In this document: piece after piece, positions 19,674 through 28,883 of the stretch | Layout of the letters: each line of letters begins with the position of its first letter | How positions within the stretch are numbered: position 1 is the stretch's first letter | Source of the DNA: Acidobacteriota bacterium | Lineage (GTDB): Bacteria > Acidobacteriota > Terriglobia > Bryobacterales > Bryobacteraceae | Length of the DNA: 64,000 nucleotides | Assembly: GCA_018268935.1 (NCBI GenBank) | Contig: JAFDVS010000026.1 | Location: 124,001 to 188,000, forward strand | Reading direction: 5' to 3' | Notes under the pieces: generated by a model | The model's database searches: none | What the model was told of the DNA's origin: nothing | Seen by the model: the letters and a program-made list of their open reading frames with translations, nothing else | Translations under genes and position numbers: made by a program

Positions 19674-21047
19674 ATGCGTCTGTTTCTATTCTTCATCGCG
19701 ATCACCTTGCCGGCAGCAGAGAAGGCAGATTGGATCTGGAGCGCGGGACACGTCATCACCATGGATAGAGAGCGTCGCGTTATCGCGGACGGAGCGATCG
19801 CGATCCAAGGCGACCGCATCGTTGGAGTAGGCACACGCAGCGAGATCGATGCCAGATTCAAGGCGGCAAAGCGGATCGACCGCCGCGATGCGGTAATTGC
19901 TCCCGGGCTGATCGACACACACACCCACGCTCCGATGTCGTTGTTTCGCGGATTGGCCGATGATCGCCGGCTGCAGGAGTGGCTGGAGAAATTCATCTTC
20001 CCCGCCGAAGCGAAGAATGTCGACGCGGAGTTTGTCCGTTGGGGAACCAGGCTCGCTTGCTTGGAGATGGTGCTGAGCGGCACCACAACCTACACCGACA
20101 TGTACTACTTCGAGGAAGTGATCGCCGAGGAAACGAAGGCCGCTGGTTTGCGCGGGGTGTTAGGACAGACGGTCATCGGCTTTCCGGTCCCCGATGCCAA
20201 GACTCCGCAGGAAGGCCTTGCGCGCACGGAGCGATTCCTCCAGCGCTTTCAGAATGATCCCCTGATTGTGCCGGCTCCAGCGCCGCATGCCGTCTACACA
20301 ACGCCCGATGACGTCCTTCGCGGTGCCCGGGCACTGGCGAATAAGTATAAGGTGCCGATGCTCATCCATCTCTCCGAGACAAAACGCGAAAACGAGGAAT
20401 CGAAGGCGAAGCGCGGCATGACACCAACTCAGTTGTTGGAATCACTGGGAGCATTGGAAGGCCGCACGCTGGGCGCGCATGGCGTCTGGCTGGAAGACGG
20501 AGATCTGGACATTCTGAAACGGCGCGGTGTCGGACTGGCGCATTGCCCATCAAGCAATTCGAAACTGGCCAGTGGCGTTGCCCGTGTGCCACGCATCCTC
20601 GAACTCGGCATCGCCATGGGGCTCGGCACAGATGGGTTCGCGGGGAGCAACAATGACGCAAATCTATTCGAGGAAATGGACCTTGCCGCAAAGATGCAGA
20701 AAGTGTCATCACTCAATCCCGAGTTGCTGCCGGCCCGGCAGGCCCTCGAAATGGCCACCGTCATAGGGGCTAAGGCACTCGGCCTGGAAAAACAGATTGG
20801 TTCACTTGAGAACGGAAAGCGCGCGGACGTAATCCTGGTGCGCACGGATGCACCCCATGCCGTGCCCATGTATGACGTGGTTTCGCAGATGGTCTATGCA
20901 CTGAAGGGCCAGGACGTCAACGATGTGATGGTGAACGGAAAGCTGATTGTGAAGGACCGCAAAGTGCTGACGCTCGATGCAGCGAAGATACTGGCCAAAG
21001 CCAGGGAATACCGCCAAAGAGTGGCGCAAAGCGTCGGGATTCGGTAG
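19674..21047 (+). CDS. Exported amidohydrolase of the MTA/SAH deaminase-like branch
   Basis: 457 residues with signal peptide MRLFLFFIAITLPAAE. Metal-dependent amidohydrolase motifs are complete: PGLIDTHTHAP (His83, His85), APAPHAVYTTPDD, MLIHLSETKRENEES, LGAHGVWL, LAHCPSSNSKLASG and LGTDGFAGSNND. The HCPxSN motif with the HLSE and GTDG blocks points to the SsnA/TrzN/MtaD branch that deaminates or dechlorinates nitrogen heterocycles. Export is unusual for nucleoside deaminases, which are mostly cytoplasmic. The exact substrate is open. Confidence 0.87.
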   Translation: MRLFLFFIAITLPAAEKADWIWSAGHVITMDRERRVIADGAIAIQGDRIVGVGTRSEIDARFKAAKRIDRRDAVIAPGLIDTHTHAPMSLFRGLADDRRLQEWLEKFIFPAEAKNVDAEFVRWGTRLACLEMVLSGTTTYTDMYYFEEVIAEETKAAGLRGVLGQTVIGFPVPDAKTPQEGLARTERFLQRFQNDPLIVPAPAPHAVYTTPDDVLRGARALANKYKVPMLIHLSETKRENEESKAKRGMTPTQLLESLGALEGRTLGAHGVWLEDGDLDILKRRGVGLAHCPSSNSKLASGVARVPRILELGIAMGLGTDGFAGSNNDANLFEEMDLAAKMQKVSSLNPELLPARQALEMATVIGAKALGLEKQIGSLENGKRADVILVRTDAPHAVPMYDVVSQMVYALKGQDVNDVMVNGKLIVKDRKVLTLDAAKILAKAREYRQRVAQSVGIR

Positions 21048-21211
21048 TTCCCTATCCCCTTCAGTAATCGGCCTATCCCACTCTAACCCTCTACGTACCC
21101 CCAACATTAAAAACGGAATCCAATCTGAGACAGTACCTTCCGTAATGGAACTATCTCGTTGTAGCTCGAAAACAATCTTCGACGCATTTGTAATCTACAC
21201 GGGAGAGAACC

Positions 21212-21904
21212 ATGCGGTTAATAAAGGCTTGTCTGCTTGGAGTTGGAGTGGTTGCGCTGGCGGCTGGGCCGGCGATGGGAGCAATCTTCACGGATCGTGC
21301 GACATGGGAAGCGGCGCTTGCCAGTCGGCAGGACATCAGCTTCAATGGCTTATCTGGATTCATGTTCAATACAGGTGCATTGGGGTCTGGGGGAGACACT
21401 GTGTCCTTCATCCCGGTGAATGCGTCTTGGATTGAGGTCCGCGATAGCAACACCCCATCCTGCGACATCAGGTGTATTATGGCCAACACCACCAGTATCG
21501 ACGGTGGTTTGCTCGGTGCGCTGGCGCTGACTACGAACACGGCCGTCGGATTCAACGTATTCACTGTCGACAATAGGGGATATAACGTAACGATCCGGAT
21601 CTACAACGTAGGTAGTTCGACGCCGGATTACACCACCACGATTCCTACTGTCACTGGAAACACACCGGTCTTCTTCGGCTACACAGGTACGGTCGGAATC
21701 AAGCAAGTCGAGATCCTGACGACGCCGGGAACCGGCGATGTCGCGCTCGACAATTTCTCCTACGGCATCACCGGCCCCGAAGGGCCACCTCCCCCCACTG
21801 ACACTCCGGAAGTCCCCACACTCGGCTACGTGGGCATTGGATTTCTGGCAGTGCTACTCGGCTCAAACCGCAAGGTGCGTCTTCCTGGACGGTCGCGCAG
21901 GTAA
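21212..21904 (+). CDS. Secreted protein with PEP-CTERM-like sorting tail
   Basis: 230 residues: signal peptide MRLIKACLLGVGVVALAAGPAMG, a beta-rich body with IFTDRATWEAAL and VALDNFSYGITG typical of PEP-CTERM cargo, a Pro-rich spacer, then VPTLGYVGIGFLAVLL and a basic end (NRKVRLPGRSRR). The last part has the three-part layout recognised by exosortases (motif, hydrophobic helix, Arg-rich tail), although the motif is PEVP rather than PEP. GGGAGAG supplies a ribosome site. It would be anchored and then released at the outer surface. No exosortase gene is in the window. Confidence 0.8.
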   Translation: MRLIKACLLGVGVVALAAGPAMGAIFTDRATWEAALASRQDISFNGLSGFMFNTGALGSGGDTVSFIPVNASWIEVRDSNTPSCDIRCIMANTTSIDGGLLGALALTTNTAVGFNVFTVDNRGYNVTIRIYNVGSSTPDYTTTIPTVTGNTPVFFGYTGTVGIKQVEILTTPGTGDVALDNFSYGITGPEGPPPPTDTPEVPTLGYVGIGFLAVLLGSNRKVRLPGRSRR

Positions 21905-21937
21905 CCACCCGCTCCCGTGGAGACGAGGAACCATAAC

Positions 21938-22381
21938 ATGAAAACGCTCATCCTGGGGCTGGTGCTGGCATCGGCCCCCCTTTTGGCGACGCCGGTACAG
22001 AATTGTCTGTTCTGCTTCGCTGGGATGGATTTCAGCAACTATGTTCACCCCATTACGGTGGAGAACACTCCGGATTGGGCGCAAGTGCCGAACGCCCGCG
22101 CGTGGTACGAACTGGAGCTTGGCGTCATGACCGGCCAGTGGGAAGGAATGATGCTGGTACTGCGCGGGTTGCTGTTTATGGACGAGCGCCCGCGTCTGTA
22201 TGCATGGCTTGACCTGGTGCCCATCGGGACGCAAGGCTCGGAGGAGTTGCCGGGCGGTGATACGCCTGAACCGGCAGCTTGGCTGCTCGTCGCGGTGGGC
22301 CTGGGGGCCATCAGTCTGCATCGACGGCGAAGTCGTGCTGACGGCGGTGGTGCGGGCCGTCGAAGTTCTTCGTCGACTTGA
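21938..22381 (+). CDS. Small PEP-CTERM protein
   Basis: 147 residues from ATG 21938 (GAGGAACC ribosome site): signal peptide MKTLILGLVLASAPLLATP, a short body of about 90 residues with two Cys (NCLFCFAG), then the sorting tail TPEPAAWLLVAVGLGAIS and HRRR. A further 15 residues past the usual Arg end run antisense into the aldo/keto reductase gene, giving a 71-base tail-to-tail overlap. It lies 33 bases after another PEP-CTERM-type gene, so the two are probably co-transcribed. Confidence 0.78.
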   Translation: MKTLILGLVLASAPLLATPVQNCLFCFAGMDFSNYVHPITVENTPDWAQVPNARAWYELELGVMTGQWEGMMLVLRGLLFMDERPRLYAWLDLVPIGTQGSEELPGGDTPEPAAWLLVAVGLGAISLHRRRSRADGGGAGRRSSSST

Positions 22382-23324
22382 ACAGTTCGTGCCGCCCGTC
22401 GCCTGCAACATCTTTCACCTTGGCGAGCAGTTGCTGTTTGGCCTGCGATGTCATGGGTTGGAAACCGCGGGCGAGGGCGATGTCCGCCTTGAGATGCTCC
22501 ATAGTGTTGATGCCCATCACTTGCACGGTGATGGGGAGACTCAAGCAATAGCGGTAGCATTCCTCCGCGGTCATCTTGACATGGCTGAGGAGTCGCCCCT
22601 GCGGATAGCCGCCGGCGAGTCCTTTCATACCGATCACGCCGACGTTCTTCTTTAAACAAACGGGCACGACTTCATTCTGGAAACTGCGGTAGCTATGGTC
22701 CAGCACGTTGATCGGCATCTGCGCCGTGTCCCAATTGTGCGGCTTCGACAGCATCTTCAGATGAATCTTCGGATCCTTGTGGCCGGTGAACCCGATGAAG
22801 CGCACCTTCCCCGCTTTTTGTGCCTCGAGCGCCGCTTTGAGACCACCCTTCTCAAAGACCCAATCGGGGTCGTTATCGTAGACCATTTCGTGGAACTGCC
22901 AGAGGTCGAGACGGTCTGTCTTCAGGCGGCGGAGACTGTCATCCAGGTTCTTCAGTGAGCCCTTGTAATCGCGCTCGCAGTTCTTAGTCATGAGGAACAC
23001 CTTGTCGCGCTTGCCTCCGGAGAGGGCCTCGCCCATGACGGTTTCCGCGCCGCCATCCTGGTAGTCCCACGCGTTGTCGAAGAAGTTGATTCCCTCGTCG
23101 ATGGCTGCATGCATAATGCGCACCGCTTCCTTCTTATCCGGCACAGCGCCGATGTGCCAGCCGCCGATGCCGATGATGGAAACGCGTACTCCGGTGCGGC
23201 CCAGGACGCGAGTGGGAATGCCTGTTGCGGAAGCGGGAGACGTCTGTGCAATCACCTGCTCAGCGAGAGCGGCTGCGCTCAGCGCACCGGTGATAAAGTG
23301 CCGGCGGGATTCTCGTGTAGCCAT
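22311..23324 (-). CDS. Aldo/keto reductase with Tat-like signal
   Basis: 337 residues from ATG 23324; longer in-frame starts would precede the Tat-like leader TRESRRHFITGALSAAAL. The AKR barrel is clear: TGVRVSIIGIGGW, INFFDNAWDYQDGG with catalytic Asp and Tyr, FLMTKNCERD with Lys, and DLWQFHEM with His. NADPH-dependent reduction of an aldehyde or ketone is expected. Export would be unusual for a nicotinamide enzyme; the twin-arginine leader is common in acidobacterial paralogues. The substrate is unknown. Confidence 0.9.
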   Translation of the reverse strand: MATRESRRHFITGALSAAALAEQVIAQTSPASATGIPTRVLGRTGVRVSIIGIGGWHIGAVPDKKEAVRIMHAAIDEGINFFDNAWDYQDGGAETVMGEALSGGKRDKVFLMTKNCERDYKGSLKNLDDSLRRLKTDRLDLWQFHEMVYDNDPDWVFEKGGLKAALEAQKAGKVRFIGFTGHKDPKIHLKMLSKPHNWDTAQMPINVLDHSYRSFQNEVVPVCLKKNVGVIGMKGLAGGYPQGRLLSHVKMTAEECYRYCLSLPITVQVMGINTMEHLKADIALARGFQPMTSQAKQQLLAKVKDVAGDGRHELFKSTKNFDGPHHRRQHDFAVDAD

Positions 23325-23364
23325 GGCCGCTATTGTGTAACGGAAGCGGACGCAGAGACAAGTA

Positions 23365-23715
23365 TCACGGCCGGGCGATTCCGTGCCGCTCCAGCATCTG
23401 GACTGCCTGCGCATCACCGTTTTCCTCGCCAAGCAAGGCATGCTTCCACGCGGAACGGTAATCGCCTTTGACCGCGTAAAGCTCGGCCAAAGCGATATGC
23501 GCAGGTGCGTACGATGCGTCGAGTGATGCCGCGTGCAACAACAGAGCCAGGCCTTCCTCCGGCTTGTACTGCATGCGCCTCAGTTGTGCCAGATTGTAGA
23601 AAGGCGCGGCACAGCCTGGCTCACGCGCGATCCATTCGAGCTGTTCCTGCTCGTTGCGGATGGTCTCGTGATCGAGCGAAAACTGAATGAGCCTGTCCCA
23701 AACGTCCTGATTCAT
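23365..23715 (-). CDS. Small TPR-like protein
   Basis: 116 residues, no signal peptide. Two tetratricopeptide-like helical pairs are visible: PFYNLAQLRRMQYKPEEGLALLLHAASLDASY and PAHIALAELYAVKGDYRSAWKHALLGEENG. The start overlaps the stop of the glycerate kinase gene (ATGA), so it is the last gene of the SDR-aroK-glycerate kinase run. Probably a protein-binding scaffold; partner unknown. Confidence 0.75.
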   Translation of the reverse strand: MNQDVWDRLIQFSLDHETIRNEQEQLEWIAREPGCAAPFYNLAQLRRMQYKPEEGLALLLHAASLDASYAPAHIALAELYAVKGDYRSAWKHALLGEENGDAQAVQMLERHGIARP

Positions 23716-25022
23716 TTCCCCACCATCACGAAGCGTACGTCCATCACATTGGTATTTGTCGGGCCGGTCCGAATCAGATCACCCAGCCGGTCAAAGAATT
23801 CGTAGGAATTGTTCTTGGCGAGGAACTCGGCGGCGTTCAGCCCCTGGGTTCGGGCACGCGCTAGCGTGGTTCCATCGCACCACGCGCCGGCAGCGTCCGT
23901 AGGCCCGTCCGTTCCATCGGTTCCAGCGCTCAGCAGCAGGACGTTCTTCATTCCATCAACATCCAGCGCGGCGGCGAGGGCGAATTCCTGATTGCGGCCT
24001 CCCTTGCCATCGCCGCGTAATGTGACCGTAGTTTCTCCGCCCGAAATGATGCAGGCAGGCGCCCGCAAGGGCTCGCCCGAAGTGCGGATTTCGCGGGCAA
24101 TGGCGGCATGCATCCGGGCCACGTCCCTCGTTTCTCCCTCTATCGTTGTGGAGAGCACCATTGTGCGGTACCCCAGTGCCTTGGCCTTCCCTTTGGCCGC
24201 ATCCACAGCGAGACGGTTGCTGCCGACAATGAGGTTCTGCGTTCGCTCCAGAGATTTTGGCGTTTCAGGAACTTTCCCTGCGGCGCCCTCCTCCAACCGG
24301 TTCCGCACCGAGGCCGGCGCCTGGCGGAGCAGGCCGTATTTATTGAGGATGGCGATCGCGTCCCGGAAAGTGGATTGATCCGGCGCGGCCGGGCCGCTGC
24401 CGATGACATCAAGATTGTCTCCGATGACATCGGAAAGCATGAGTGTGATCACGGTGGCCGGAAACGCGAGCCGCGCGAGTTGTCCGCCTTTCAATGTGGA
24501 AAGATGCTTGCGCACCGCGTTCATCTCATGGATATTCGCGCCGCAGGCAAGCAGCAGCTTCGTGGTGGCTTGCTTCTCGGCCAGTGTGATGCCCTCGGCC
24601 GGCGCCGGCATCAGAGCGGAAGCGCCTCCGCTCACCACGCAAAGTACCAGATCCTTCTCGCCTGCCCCAGCAGCCACTTGCGCGATGCGCTGCGAACCCT
24701 TCACCCCCGCTTCGTCCGGCACGGGGTGGCCGCATTCGTTGATCTCCACGCGCTTGAGTGGCGCGGTATGCCCGTATTTCACGTTCACTAAGCCGCCAGT
24801 GATGCGTTTCCCCAGCAGTTTCTCCAGAGCCAGAGCCATGGTGGCTCCCGCTTTACCGCCTCCGAGCACAAAAATTCGCTCGTATTTCGAAAGCTTATAG
24901 CGCGTCCTTCCGGCGATGAGCGTGTCACCCGAGAGACGCAAATGCCGGAGCACAGCTTCCACCGGGTCGGCAGCGCGGAAGGCTGCTTTCATGATCGCCA
25001 AAGCATCGTTGCGAAGACTCAT
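23712..25022 (-). CDS. Glycerate 2-kinase (GckA/TtuD, MOFRL family)
   Basis: 436 residues. The N-terminal DUF4147 domain begins RNDALAIMKAAFRAADP and has VLGGGKAGATMALALE, VVSGGASALMPAP, NAVRKHLSTLKGGQLA and SDVIGDNLDVIGSGP. The C-terminal MOFRL domain has ISGGETTVTLRGDGKGGRNQEFAL and GTDGTDGPTDAAGAW. It phosphorylates D-glycerate to 2-phosphoglycerate, feeding glycolysis from serine, glyoxylate or tartrate breakdown. It starts 3 bases after the end of aroK. Confidence 0.93.
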   Translation of the reverse strand: MSLRNDALAIMKAAFRAADPVEAVLRHLRLSGDTLIAGRTRYKLSKYERIFVLGGGKAGATMALALEKLLGKRITGGLVNVKYGHTAPLKRVEINECGHPVPDEAGVKGSQRIAQVAAGAGEKDLVLCVVSGGASALMPAPAEGITLAEKQATTKLLLACGANIHEMNAVRKHLSTLKGGQLARLAFPATVITLMLSDVIGDNLDVIGSGPAAPDQSTFRDAIAILNKYGLLRQAPASVRNRLEEGAAGKVPETPKSLERTQNLIVGSNRLAVDAAKGKAKALGYRTMVLSTTIEGETRDVARMHAAIAREIRTSGEPLRAPACIISGGETTVTLRGDGKGGRNQEFALAAALDVDGMKNVLLLSAGTDGTDGPTDAAGAWCDGTTLARARTQGLNAAEFLAKNNSYEFFDRLGDLIRTGPTNTNVMDVRFVMVGK

Positions 25023-25025
25023 GAG

Positions 25026-25556
25026 TTAAAACACTCCAGGAAGATCCATGATCGCGCGAACGGTGGCGGCAGCGTCATCGCCCACAATGGGAACGCGGTA
25101 ATCAGACAGAGCGTAGAGCGCCCGGCGCTCTTCATATAGTCTGCGGAAGCCTGCGGGGTCTTTGGCCAAGGGACGATGCTCGAACCCCGCCACCCTCCGC
25201 TCAAGCAGGTCAAACGGGCAGTCCAGCCAGATAGTGATGCCCGCCTTCTCCAGGATGAGGCGGTTCTGTTCCTGCACGAATGCGCCTCCACCGAGTGCGA
25301 GTACCAGAGGTCGGAAATCCCGAACCTCATTCACCCTCACTGCCAGGCACTCGTGCTCGATGCGGCGGAACTCCGGCTCGCCTCGTTCGGAGAAAATCCG
25401 CGTGATGGGCATTTGCTCGCGCGCCTCGATATCGTCATCAAGGTCGACGAACCGCCACCCCAACTCCTCGGCCAGCAACTGGCCCACTGTGCTCTTACCT
25501 GAGCCCATGAATCCCACCAGGTAAACACCCGGCGCGCGACGCAGCTTTACGATCAT
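25026..25556 (-). CDS. aroK: Shikimate kinase
   Basis: 176 residues, normal length. P-loop [11 protein letters not shown], substrate-binding [23 protein letters not shown], the GGGAF loop and the lid RPLAKDP are all present. It phosphorylates shikimate in the pathway to chorismate. No other aro gene is nearby. The start overlaps the preceding SDR stop as ATGA and the glycerate kinase follows after 3 bases. Confidence 0.94.
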   Translation of the reverse strand: MIVKLRRAPGVYLVGFMGSGKSTVGQLLAEELGWRFVDLDDDIEAREQMPITRIFSERGEPEFRRIEHECLAVRVNEVRDFRPLVLALGGGAFVQEQNRLILEKAGITIWLDCPFDLLERRVAGFEHRPLAKDPAGFRRLYEERRALYALSDYRVPIVGDDAAATVRAIMDLPGVF

Positions 25557-26338
25557 GATGTCTTGAGTCCACGGAAATAAATATCCTCAAGCCGGCGGTC
25601 AATCCAATTCGGAAACAACCTTTCGAGGATGACAAAGGCCCATCCACTCGCCGGAGTGACAATGGTCCGGGCACGGCGTTCCATTCCCTTCACAATGTCT
25701 CTGGCACAGCGTTCGGGCGTGATCTTGAACATTTTGGTGCGGCGGACGTGTTCGGGAGGTTGCCCCGACAGAACGTGATCCTGGAAGGCGGTGGAAACAT
25801 AGCCGGGGCAAACAGTAATGGTGTGTATGCCGTCGCGGCGCAGTTCCATGCGCAGCCCGTCAGTGAGTGAACCCAACGCGTACTTCGAAGCGGAGTATAA
25901 CGTCAGCCACGGCAAAGTCACCTTGCCGGCAATAGAAGCGACGTTTACGATCATCCCTTCGCGGCGCGCGCGCATGCCCGGAACAACCAAATGGATCATC
26001 TCCAACGGGGCGAAAAAATTCAGTTCGTACATCCGCCGTACCTCATCCATGGGGGCTTGCCAGGATGGGGCATAGAGCCCGGCTCCGGCATTGTTGATGA
26101 GAATGTCAATGTGGCCGAAATGGGAAATGGCGTTATGCACGGCACGTTCGCGATCCTTGGCCTTCGTGAGGTCGGCCGGCACGGCTAAATCATCAGAGCC
26201 GGCAACCGCGCGCAGCTTGGCTTCCGACCGCGCAACCAATGCAAGCCGCGCACCGCGTTCGCGCAACGCATGCGCGCAGGCGGCGCCGATCCCTTCCGAT
26301 GCGCCCGTTATCATTACGATTTTTCCAGTAAATCCCAT
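25553..26338 (-). CDS. Short-chain dehydrogenase/reductase
   Basis: 261 residues from ATG 26338 ([16 protein letters not shown]). Classical SDR features: [10 protein letters not shown] nucleotide loop, NNAGAG, catalytic Ser in NVASIAG, and [11 protein letters not shown] with the Tyr-Lys pair. The C-terminal segment [18 protein letters not shown] resembles membrane-associated members acting on lipids. An upstream ATG at 26365 is out of frame; one at 26362 is in frame but has no better ribosome site. First gene of the SDR-aroK-kinase-TPR run. Confidence 0.9.
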   Translation of the reverse strand: MGFTGKIVMITGASEGIGAACAHALRERGARLALVARSEAKLRAVAGSDDLAVPADLTKAKDRERAVHNAISHFGHIDILINNAGAGLYAPSWQAPMDEVRRMYELNFFAPLEMIHLVVPGMRARREGMIVNVASIAGKVTLPWLTLYSASKYALGSLTDGLRMELRRDGIHTITVCPGYVSTAFQDHVLSGQPPEHVRRTKMFKITPERCARDIVKGMERRARTIVTPASGWAFVILERLFPNWIDRRLEDIYFRGLKTS

Positions 26339-26362
26339 TGCTTGCGGCCCGGGCAAGAAAGC

Positions 26363-26374
26363 CATAATAGTAAC
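26363..26374 (+). promoter_or_regulatory. Candidate leaderless promoter element of the LON-domain gene
   Basis: CATAAT (26363-26368) ends six bases before the ATG at 26375, and no ribosome site is present. On the other strand TATTAT (26369 to 26364) overlaps it and could serve the divergent SDR gene. No clear -35 is seen. Confidence 0.4.
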
Positions 26375-27007
26375 ATGCACGACGAGGTGCTGCCTTTGTT
26401 TCCGCTTCCGCTAGTGCTGTTTCCACGCACTCCCCTCCCCTTGCACATCTTTGAAGAGCGCTACAAGAAGATGATCGGCGATGCGATCGCGTTTCAAAGC
26501 GAATTCGGCGTCGTCCTGGCCAAGGAGAACGGGATCGCAAACATGGGGTGCACGGCAATCGTGGAATCCGTCGAAAAGCGCTATCCCGACGGGAGAATGG
26601 ACATCATGTCCCGCGGCCGGCGGCGCTTCGAGATTCTGGAACTGGTTGAGGGCGAGGAGTACTTGCGCGGCAAGGTTCGATACTTCGACGATGCCATGGA
26701 GTTGGAAAAACCAGAAGAACTGTCCCGAAGTGTGGTGGCTTCGTTTCGGGCCGTGTGCCGCGATACCAGGCAGAGCCTCGATTTTGAACCCGACTGGAAC
26801 GATTCCCAGCTCAGCTTTCAACTGGCACAGATAGTGGCCGATGCCGATTTCCGGCAGCAACTGCTGGCGTTGCACACCGAGCAGGAGCGCCTCCAGCGTC
26901 TCGCCGGATACCTGCCCATGCATGTGCAGCGCTTCCGGGTAAATGAGGCCATCCGCGAACGCGCACCGCAAAACGGTCACAGCAAACATCTCCCCTTGGA
27001 CGAATGA
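26375..27007 (+). CDS. LON substrate-binding (N-terminal) domain protein
   Basis: 210 residues beginning MHDEVLPLFPLPLVLFPRTPLPLHIFEERYK, the classic LON N-domain opening. It lacks the AAA+ and peptidase parts of Lon; stand-alone LON-domain proteins of about 200 residues are common in many bacteria, but their role is unclear. FGVVLAKENG, MDIMSRGRRRFEIL and the helical C-terminal half fit the fold. It overlaps the following HAD gene by ATGA. Confidence 0.9.
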   Translation: MHDEVLPLFPLPLVLFPRTPLPLHIFEERYKKMIGDAIAFQSEFGVVLAKENGIANMGCTAIVESVEKRYPDGRMDIMSRGRRRFEILELVEGEEYLRGKVRYFDDAMELEKPEELSRSVVASFRAVCRDTRQSLDFEPDWNDSQLSFQLAQIVADADFRQQLLALHTEQERLQRLAGYLPMHVQRFRVNEAIRERAPQNGHSKHLPLDE

Positions 27008-27693
27008 AACGCTCCGGACAGCATCTGCTCATCGATGCCGATGACACGCTCTGGGAAAACAACATCTACTTCGAGCGTGCGTTTCACCGGTTCTGCGACT
27101 TCCTCGCCCACTCGACGTTGAATCGGGAGCAGGTGCGGGCAGCCCTCGATGAGATCGAATTAGTGAACATCCAACTGCACGGCTATGGAGCCGCCAATTT
27201 CGGCCGCAATATGGTGGAGTGTTACCACCACCTGGTGGAACGCGAGATTCAAACCAGGGACGCCGAGTTCATCACCGGGATCGCCAGGGAAATCATGCAG
27301 CATCCCTTGGAGATCATTGAGCAGGTGCCGGAGACCCTTGCCTACCTCGCCGGCCGTCACGATTTGCTGCTGGTGACCAAGGGCAATGAGGAAGAGCAGC
27401 GCAACAAAGTGGAAGCTTCCGGCCTCCGCATCTATTTTCGTGAGATTGTGGTGCTGCGGGAAAAAGATCCGCCCGCATACACCAAGGTGGTGCGCGAGTA
27501 TGAATTGGACGTTGCACGCAGTTGGATGATCGGCAACTCTCCCAAGTCGGACATCAACCCGGCGCTCGCCGCCGGATTACATGCAGTATACGTGCCGCAC
27601 CCGCGAACCTGGCATCTCGAGCGGGAGCCTGTTCCCGATCGCGATAGACTCCTCCAACTCGAAAGTTTCGCCGCTTTGCGCGTCTATTTCTGA
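27004..27693 (+). CDS. HAD-family hydrolase
   Basis: 229 residues. Motif I is LLIDADDTLW with nucleophile Asp11 and acid Asp13; motif II LLLVTKGN; motif III Lys in the REKDPPAYTKV region; motif IV WMIGNSPKSDINPALAAG. The helical cap (about 20-95) is type C1, as in phosphoglycolate phosphatase and YjjG-like nucleotidases. It is translationally coupled to the LON-domain gene. The substrate is not determined. Confidence 0.88.
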   Translation: MKRSGQHLLIDADDTLWENNIYFERAFHRFCDFLAHSTLNREQVRAALDEIELVNIQLHGYGAANFGRNMVECYHHLVEREIQTRDAEFITGIAREIMQHPLEIIEQVPETLAYLAGRHDLLLVTKGNEEEQRNKVEASGLRIYFREIVVLREKDPPAYTKVVREYELDVARSWMIGNSPKSDINPALAAGLHAVYVPHPRTWHLEREPVPDRDRLLQLESFAALRVYF

Positions 27694-28883
27694 GACCCGG
27701 TGAACAAGGAGCCAGGGCGAGTGAATTTCTCCGAGCCTGGGATAATGATCCAATTGGAGGGCACCGTAGAGACTACCTCTCCTCCCTCCACGGGATCCTC
27801 CGGCTGGGGGATATCGCTCGTGGTGCGAAAAACCACATCCCACTCCGATGTTTGGCGTAGAAACAGGTGGGTGCGCTGGCCCGCCGCGGCACTGGTCTCC
27901 CCTTCCCCTGTGCCCTGGAACCAGGGATACCAATCCCCACCGTCCACAATCTTGAAAGGTTCGGTCCAACCTTTGGGATCGCTTAAATCGGCGTTCATCG
28001 TGAGGTAGACACCTTCTTGTGGCCAGTCAATCTCGCAGCAGGAGCGGCTGAGCAGCACGACATAGGTTTGCAGATACGTGTTCCAGTGAATGGAAGGCCC
28101 CCAAAACGCATCCGTGTTCTCCTCCGCCCAACTCACATGGGCTGGAAAAACAGGCGTCGTACGCCCGCTCAGCCCGGGTTCCAGCCAATAGCCGTCGAAG
28201 TACTTCCAAACTGCGCCAACGGGTTGTTCAAGGTACACATATGGCATCCGGGCGATGGATACGCCCTGGCCGGAAACCTCGCCCCCATAGGAGCCAAACA
28301 GGAAGTAGACCCACTCCTTCTCCTGGTCCACAATCACCGAGAAGTCGCCATACCCGCCCGCGAAGTAACCGTTCTGTGCATGGCAGTTAACCGGAGCGCT
28401 AGAGCGGAGGATAATCCCGAGGTCATGGAAGCTGCGGCCGCCATCCGTGGAAACCATGGCCCCAATCTCCGGAGTAGTGAATGATGTCCCAGGACAAACC
28501 CCAATCACTTCGTGGTGATACCACGCATACAGCTTTCCGTTCTCCCCCTGCCACACAGACTCAATCCACATCGGAAAGTGGCGATCGGAATCCACGCGGA
28601 TCTCCATGCTCGAGAGCAGATTGAAATCTTTGTCAAAGACGTTCAGAGAAGGGTGGCTGGTGGAGCTGAAGGTGTGAAGCAGGTCATTCTGCCAGAAAGA
28701 TGGGGTGTTGGAGTCAATCAACACGGGAAGCGACTTTGGATTATCGCTTGGAACAAACTCAAGCCAAACCTGCGCCGAGGCGGCAGTGCAGGTCGCTATG
28801 CCGATAGCCCAGCAGAAGCCGACCGCTCGAGCCAGAGAACCCAAAACAGAGTTGATAACGCTCACAAGCATGAATCCTTGCAT
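27684..28883 (-). CDS. Secreted protein of unknown function, possible beta-propeller
   Basis: About 399 residues from ATG 28883; GTG 28895 and ATG 28871 are alternative starts. A hydrophobic leader ends near ATCTAASAQ. The mature part is rich in Trp and aromatic residues with sialidase-like Asp-box features (VSTDGGRSFHDLG) and repeated blade-like strands (VDQEKEWVYFLFGSYGG, HWNTYLQTYVVLLSRSC), suggesting a five-bladed propeller or glycosidase-like fold. It ends antisense to the HAD gene with a 10-base overlap. No operon partner is seen. Confidence 0.68.
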   Translation of the reverse strand: MQGFMLVSVINSVLGSLARAVGFCWAIGIATCTAASAQVWLEFVPSDNPKSLPVLIDSNTPSFWQNDLLHTFSSTSHPSLNVFDKDFNLLSSMEIRVDSDRHFPMWIESVWQGENGKLYAWYHHEVIGVCPGTSFTTPEIGAMVSTDGGRSFHDLGIILRSSAPVNCHAQNGYFAGGYGDFSVIVDQEKEWVYFLFGSYGGEVSGQGVSIARMPYVYLEQPVGAVWKYFDGYWLEPGLSGRTTPVFPAHVSWAEENTDAFWGPSIHWNTYLQTYVVLLSRSCCEIDWPQEGVYLTMNADLSDPKGWTEPFKIVDGGDWYPWFQGTGEGETSAAAGQRTHLFLRQTSEWDVVFRTTSDIPQPEDPVEGGEVVSTVPSNWIIIPGSEKFTRPGSLFTGSQK

